A stretch of DNA of 9,344 nucleotides, from assembly GCA_030602145.1 (NCBI GenBank), contig JAUWAH010000057.1, positions 1 to 9,344 on the forward strand, in the 5' to 3' direction. This document shows, in pieces, positions 5,862 to 9,344 of this stretch; position 1 is the stretch's first letter, and the number at the start of each line of letters is the position of its first letter. Below the pieces are notes generated by a model, which made no database searches, was not told the DNA's origin, and was given only the letters and a program-made list of their open reading frames with translations. Both the position numbers and the translations under genes were made by a program. Source of the DNA: Desulfobulbus sp. GTDB lineage: Bacteria; Desulfobacterota; Desulfobulbia; Desulfobulbales; Desulfobulbaceae.

Positions 5862-7618
5862 ACGACTCCTTTTTCCTCATCCTCAGTCTTGCTCTGGCGG
5901 CCTACGCGATCTTTTCCGTGGTGTATTACCGCCTGCGCATCCGACCGCGGCTCCTCCGGGATCAAGCCGCGGAAACGGCATCGCCGCCGTTGGTCGGTCC
6001 GGCTCAGTCGCGCAAGGAGCCGGCAGGTAGTACATCCCTTGCGGCCGAGACCGCCGCCGACCGTGGTGTGGAGACATGGCAGGCGACCTTCGACGCCATC
6101 GTCGACCCGGTTCTCATCCTCGACAGTGATCAGCGGATTGTCAGGGCCAACCATGCCGCCAACCAGATGCTCTCCGCCGACGGGTCGGTTGTCGAAGGAA
6201 AACACTGCCACCAGCTGTTTGCCGGCTCGGACAATCCCTGCCCCTTCTGCCCCATGCAGGCGGCACGGCTGGACAACCGGCCCCAGTGCCAGGAGATGCT
6301 GCACCGCTATCTCGGCCGGACCTTTGCGGTGAGTTGTGCTCCCATGATGGATGGCGACCGGCTTGCGGGGTATGTGTATTGCGCCAAGGATATCAGCCAT
6401 CAGCGCAATCTGGAAAAGCGGTTGGTCCATGCCCACAAGATGGAGGCCATTGCCACCCTGGCCGGTGGTATCGCCCATGATTTCAACAATATCCTTGGTG
6501 CCATTCTCGGCAACGCCGACCTGCTGCTCTACCGCCTGCCCTCGGCGGAGGGTGGGCAGGAGCGGGTACCACCACTCGGCCCGCCGGTGACCACGGCGGA
6601 GATCACCGAACACCTCCTGGCCATCCGCCGGGCCGGGGGCCGAGCCAAGGAGCTGGTGGCACAGATCCTTGCTTTCAGCCGCCAGTCGACCAACCATAGG
6701 CGCGACCTGCTCATCGCACCGGTGGTCAAGGAATCCTGCCGTCTGCTCCGCGCAAGCCTGCCGACCACCATCGACGTCAAGGTGGCGGTGCCCGACGGGA
6801 TCGGCATGATTCATGCCAATCCCGGCCAGATCCAGCAGGTGGTGATGCAGTTGGCCACCAACGCAGCGCAGTCACTGGAAAACAACGTCGGCACCATCGA
6901 GATTTCGCTGCGGGAGATCGAAACCGGTGCCGCCGAGCAACTGCGCTACCACGACCTGGCTCCGGGCCGGTACGTTGTGCTGACCATCCGGGATACCGGC
7001 CGCGGGATGGCGCCGGAGATGCTGGAACGTATATTCGACCCGTTCTTCACCACCCGGGAGGTGGGCCAGGGGTCGGGCATGGGGCTGGCGGTGCTCCATG
7101 GAATCGTCGTCGCCCACGACGGCGTCATCGATGTCGCCTCCACGCCGGGCAAGGGGACGGTCTTCACCCTGTTTTTTCCACGAGTGCCCGATGCCAAGGA
7201 AGCCGATGCCGATCCGCAGACGGATATGCCCCATGGCAGTGAAACCATCCTCTTCGTCGATGACGAGGAAGACATCGTGACCATGCGCACCCGCATGCTC
7301 TCCCATCTGGGCTATCGGGTACTGTCGGCAATCAGCCCTGAGCAGGCCCTGGAGATGCTGGCCGACAAGGGTGAACGAATCGATCTGCTGATCACCGACC
7401 AGACCATGCCGAGGATGACCGGGGTGCAGTTGGCCGGCAAGGTCGCCAGCCTGCGGCCCGGATTGCCCATCATCCTCTGCTCGGGCTACAGCGAGGCGGT
7501 GACCGCGGAGGAGGCCCGGGAGGCCGGGGTGAGCCGTTTTCTGGCCAAACCGGTGGACATGCGGCTTCTGGCGCTTGCCATCCGCGAGATTCTACCCAAC
7601 CGGAACGGGAGTGTATGA
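5858..7618 (+). CDS. Membrane-anchored hybrid sensor histidine kinase (TM-PAS-HisKA-HATPase-REC)
   Basis: The protein has 586 residues. One transmembrane helix (about 4-24) is followed by basic RLRIRPR, so the rest is cytoplasmic. A PAS domain (about 75-180) carries HCHQLF...NPCPFCP, with C117, C128 and C131 as possible metal or redox ligands. The H-box AGGIAHDFNNILGAI has phospho-acceptor H207 and resembles CckA-type kinases. The ATP-binding domain shows the N-box around N335, DTGRGM (379-384), FDPFFTT (393-399) and GSGMGL (405-410). The C-terminal receiver has acidic residues at 468-470, acceptor D514 in ITDQTMP and K564. It should autophosphorylate and pass phosphate to its own receiver and perhaps to the neighbouring regulators. 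GTG-5858 overlaps the upstream stop as GTGA with no visible Shine-Dalgarno sequence, implying translational coupling. The signal is unknown; there is no periplasmic sensor domain. Confidence 0.93.
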   Translation: MNDSFFLILSLALAAYAIFSVVYYRLRIRPRLLRDQAAETASPPLVGPAQSRKEPAGSTSLAAETAADRGVETWQATFDAIVDPVLILDSDQRIVRANHAANQMLSADGSVVEGKHCHQLFAGSDNPCPFCPMQAARLDNRPQCQEMLHRYLGRTFAVSCAPMMDGDRLAGYVYCAKDISHQRNLEKRLVHAHKMEAIATLAGGIAHDFNNILGAILGNADLLLYRLPSAEGGQERVPPLGPPVTTAEITEHLLAIRRAGGRAKELVAQILAFSRQSTNHRRDLLIAPVVKESCRLLRASLPTTIDVKVAVPDGIGMIHANPGQIQQVVMQLATNAAQSLENNVGTIEISLREIETGAAEQLRYHDLAPGRYVVLTIRDTGRGMAPEMLERIFDPFFTTREVGQGSGMGLAVLHGIVVAHDGVIDVASTPGKGTVFTLFFPRVPDAKEADADPQTDMPHGSETILFVDDEEDIVTMRTRMLSHLGYRVLSAISPEQALEMLADKGERIDLLITDQTMPRMTGVQLAGKVASLRPGLPIILCSGYSEAVTAEEAREAGVSRFLAKPVDMRLLALAIREILPNRNGSV

Positions 7619-7983
7619 TGAGAATCCTGGTTATTGACGATGACGATCAGATGCGGACCCTGCTTCGTCAGGTGATGGAATGGGCGGGATACGAGGTTGT
7701 CGAGGCCGCCGACGGCCGGGAGGGGATGCACAAGCATCGCAAACAGCCGGCCGACCTGGTGATCACCGATCTGATCATGCCCGAACAGGAAGGGCTGGAG
7801 ACCATCACCTCCCTCAAGAAAGAGTATCCGAGCCTGAAAATAATTGCCATTTCCGGAGGCGGCCGCATCGGTCCCGAAGCGTATCTGCCGGCTGCCCAGG
7901 AATTGGGAGCGGACAAGGTCTTCAGCAAGCCCTTCGATGTCCGGGAGCTTGCCGAGGCCGTCAAGGAGCTGCTCGATGACTGA
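7615..7983 (+). CDS. Single-domain response regulator (CheY-like receiver)
   Basis: At 122 residues it is one complete receiver domain with no output domain. The acidic pocket is in ILVIDDDDQM (D8-D11), the phospho-acceptor is D52 in VITDLIMP, the switch residue is in IIAISGGG (S80), and the conserved lysine is K105 in VFSKPFD. It probably works as a phosphate shuttle or phosphate sink between the two flanking kinases, or acts by protein contact. The ATG at 7615 overlaps the preceding stop (ATGA). A second ATG at 7618 sits 6 nt after GGGAG (7607-7611) and may be the true start, which would remove only one methionine. The gene runs 8 bp into the next one. Partner specificity cannot be read from the sequence. 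Confidence 0.93.
   Translation: MMRILVIDDDDQMRTLLRQVMEWAGYEVVEAADGREGMHKHRKQPADLVITDLIMPEQEGLETITSLKKEYPSLKIIAISGGGRIGPEAYLPAAQELGADKVFSKPFDVRELAEAVKELLDD
7963..7968 (+). promoter_or_regulatory. Ribosome-binding site for the second hybrid kinase
   Basis: AAGGAG lies 7 nt upstream of the ATG at 7976, inside the 3' end of the preceding regulator gene. This fixes the start of the last gene with good confidence and suggests its initiation need not rely only on coupling. Confidence 0.75.
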
Positions 7984-9344
7984 CGTTCACGCCCTTGTCG
8001 TCGACAACAGTCCGGTCATCCGCCGGATTCTCAGCTATGTCCTCGAAGCGGAAGGCTGCATCGTGCAGATGGCCGAAGATGGCCTGGAAGCCCTGGATTG
8101 CATGGCACGGCAACAGCCCCACATCGTGTTCACCGATTTGATCATGCCCAAGATCGACGGCGAGAAACTCAGCTACATCATCCGCAACACTCCCGAATGG
8201 CGCGATGTGTTCCTGGTCGTCCTCTCCGGTGTGGCTCTGGAGGATAACGACGCCACCATGCGGATAGGCGCCGATGTCTGCATCGCCAAGGGGCCGGCGG
8301 CCACCATGAAGGACCATGTCAAGGCCGCCCTGGAACGGTATCGGGCCAACCAGCGCGGTGCAACCGACGCCATCCAGGGCCTGGAGGGGCTCTATCCGCG
8401 CGAGGTCACCAGGGAGCTGCTGATCAGCAAACGGCACCGCGAGGTCATCTTGCAGCGGATGACCGAAGGCGTGGTGGAACTCAATCATGAAGGTCGGATA
8501 GTCATGGCCAACGAGGCGGCGCTCGTCCTGTTCGACCGGTCGGAGGAGCGCGCCTTGGGTTGTTCGCTGGCGCATCTTTTCCCGGAACAGGCCGGCGCGA
8601 CCTTCTCGGCGTGGATGGACGGGTTGATAGCCGATCCCGCGGCCTTTTCTCCCCTGGTTTTTTCCTACGACGAACCGGTCTTGCTGGGCGAGCGCCAGGT
8701 CACCGTCAATTTGGTTCCGGTTGCCGAGGAGGATGCCTTTTTCGTCATCGGCATCCTTCAGGATGTCACCCGGCGCAAGGTGCTGGAGCAGCGCCAGTGG
8801 CAGTTGGAAAAAGAGTTGCAGCGCATTCGCAAAATGGAGGCCATGTCGCTCATGGCCAGCGGTATATCCCATGATTTCAACAATCTGCTGACCATCATCA
8901 GCGGTAATATCGAAATGGCCCGTTATGTCAGCCGCGACGAACAGCTCAACCAGATGCTGACCGAGGCGGGCAAGGCCCTTCATCTGACCACCCAGTTGAT
9001 CCGCCAGTTCACTACCTTTTCCGACAACTACCTGCCGCAGAAATCGCGGGTACGGCTGCGCAGCCTGATCGAAGAAGTCCTGGCCCAGGATCTAACCCCC
9101 GGCGGCCCCATCGAGTGTCTGTTGACGTGCAACGACGATGAGCTGTCGATCACCATCGATCCCCACCTGGTTCGGCAGGTGCTGGCCAACCTCAGCAAGA
9201 ACGCAGTGGAGGCCATGGCCGGCAGCGGTCGCATCGAGGTGCGGGTCGACCGGGTCGAAGGCAGCGAGGAGGCCATGCAAACCGGCCAGTCCCTGCCGGC
9301 CGGCGATTTGGTCCGGATCGTTTTTGCCGACTCCGGACCGGGAA
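7976..9344 (+). CDS. Hybrid histidine kinase, receiver-first (REC-PAS-HisKA-HATPase), truncated by window end
   Basis: The frame is open from ATG-7976 to the window end, giving 456 residues without a stop. An N-terminal receiver (about 4-120) has acceptor D54 in VFTDLIMP, but its acidic pair reads D10-N11 (VVDNSP) and its conserved lysine is in CIAKGP (K105) rather than the usual KP. A linker leads to a PAS domain (about 156-266), then the H-box ASGISHDFNNLLTII with H299, and the ATPase N-box around N409 (LSKNAVEAM). The window ends at DSGPG, the first glycine box, so the rest of the ATP site and any C-terminal domain are missing. There is no signal peptide or membrane segment, so it is cytoplasmic. 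A receiver in front of the kinase suggests that its activity is set by phosphate from the upstream kinase. It overlaps the preceding regulator by 8 bp. Confidence 0.92.
   Translation, partial: MTDVHALVVDNSPVIRRILSYVLEAEGCIVQMAEDGLEALDCMARQQPHIVFTDLIMPKIDGEKLSYIIRNTPEWRDVFLVVLSGVALEDNDATMRIGADVCIAKGPAATMKDHVKAALERYRANQRGATDAIQGLEGLYPREVTRELLISKRHREVILQRMTEGVVELNHEGRIVMANEAALVLFDRSEERALGCSLAHLFPEQAGATFSAWMDGLIADPAAFSPLVFSYDEPVLLGERQVTVNLVPVAEEDAFFVIGILQDVTRRKVLEQRQWQLEKELQRIRKMEAMSLMASGISHDFNNLLTIISGNIEMARYVSRDEQLNQMLTEAGKALHLTTQLIRQFTTFSDNYLPQKSRVRLRSLIEEVLAQDLTPGGPIECLLTCNDDELSITIDPHLVRQVLANLSKNAVEAMAGSGRIEVRVDRVEGSEEAMQTGQSLPAGDLVRIVFADSGPG

Noticed and set aside
5672..6814. 380-codon open frame on the minus strand opposite the first hybrid kinase
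   Set aside because: It lies under the PAS and kinase core motifs of the + strand gene and shows no motif or plausible start signal of its own.
7961..8983. 340-codon open frame on the minus strand opposite the second hybrid kinase
   Set aside because: It is antisense to well-defined receiver, PAS and H-box motifs and has no domain of its own.
1..9344. CRISPR arrays, tRNA or rRNA genes, insertion sequences and phage attachment sites
   Set aside because: I saw no regularly spaced direct repeats, no tRNA-like cloverleaf ending in CCA, no transposase motifs and no terminal inverted repeats with target duplications.

Overview
The window is GC-rich, dense Gram-negative DNA, most likely from a Desulfobacterota (deltaproteobacterial) chromosome, perhaps Desulfobulbales-like. 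This rests on the gene mix: Kdo metabolism genes (so an LPS outer membrane), a very long CofD-like protein, and CckA-like hybrid kinases whose PAS domain carries a CPFCP motif. The placement is an inference, not a search result.

Layout. (1) 1-176: the 3' end of a pantothenate synthetase gene (panC). (2) 234-1433 (+): a DegT/StrS-family PLP aminotransferase that closely resembles KdnA, the enzyme that makes 8-amino-3,8-dideoxy-D-manno-octulosonate (Kdo8N). (3) 1483-2268 (-): RsmJ, a 16S rRNA guanine-N2 methyltransferase, convergent with kdnA. A perfect 11-bp inverted repeat followed by a T run sits between and across their 3' ends. (4) 2269-2692: a gene-poor gap between rsmJ and kdsB. It holds a probable rsmJ promoter and a decayed REP/dRS3-like palindromic repeat. 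(5) 2693-3457 (+): kdsB, CMP-Kdo synthetase. (6) 3510-9344 (+): a tightly packed run of four genes: a 783-residue CofD/YvcK-like protein with a large unrecognised C-terminal region, a membrane-anchored hybrid histidine kinase (TM-PAS-HisKA-HATPase-REC), a single-domain response regulator, and a second hybrid kinase (REC-PAS-HisKA-HATPase) cut by the window end.

How the genes may work together. KdnA and KdsB both act on the Kdo nucleotide-sugar route, so this stretch may serve a Kdo8N-containing lipopolysaccharide core. The KdnB dehydrogenase needed to feed KdnA is not in the window. The last four genes are joined by overlaps of 4, 4 and 8 bp, and the first kinase has no visible ribosome-binding site of its own. 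They are therefore very probably one translationally coupled unit. A CofD/YvcK-fold protein co-translated with a three-receiver phosphorelay is the most unusual arrangement here and the best candidate for an undescribed signalling system. No recognisable output domain (DNA-binding, GGDEF or similar) is visible in the window.
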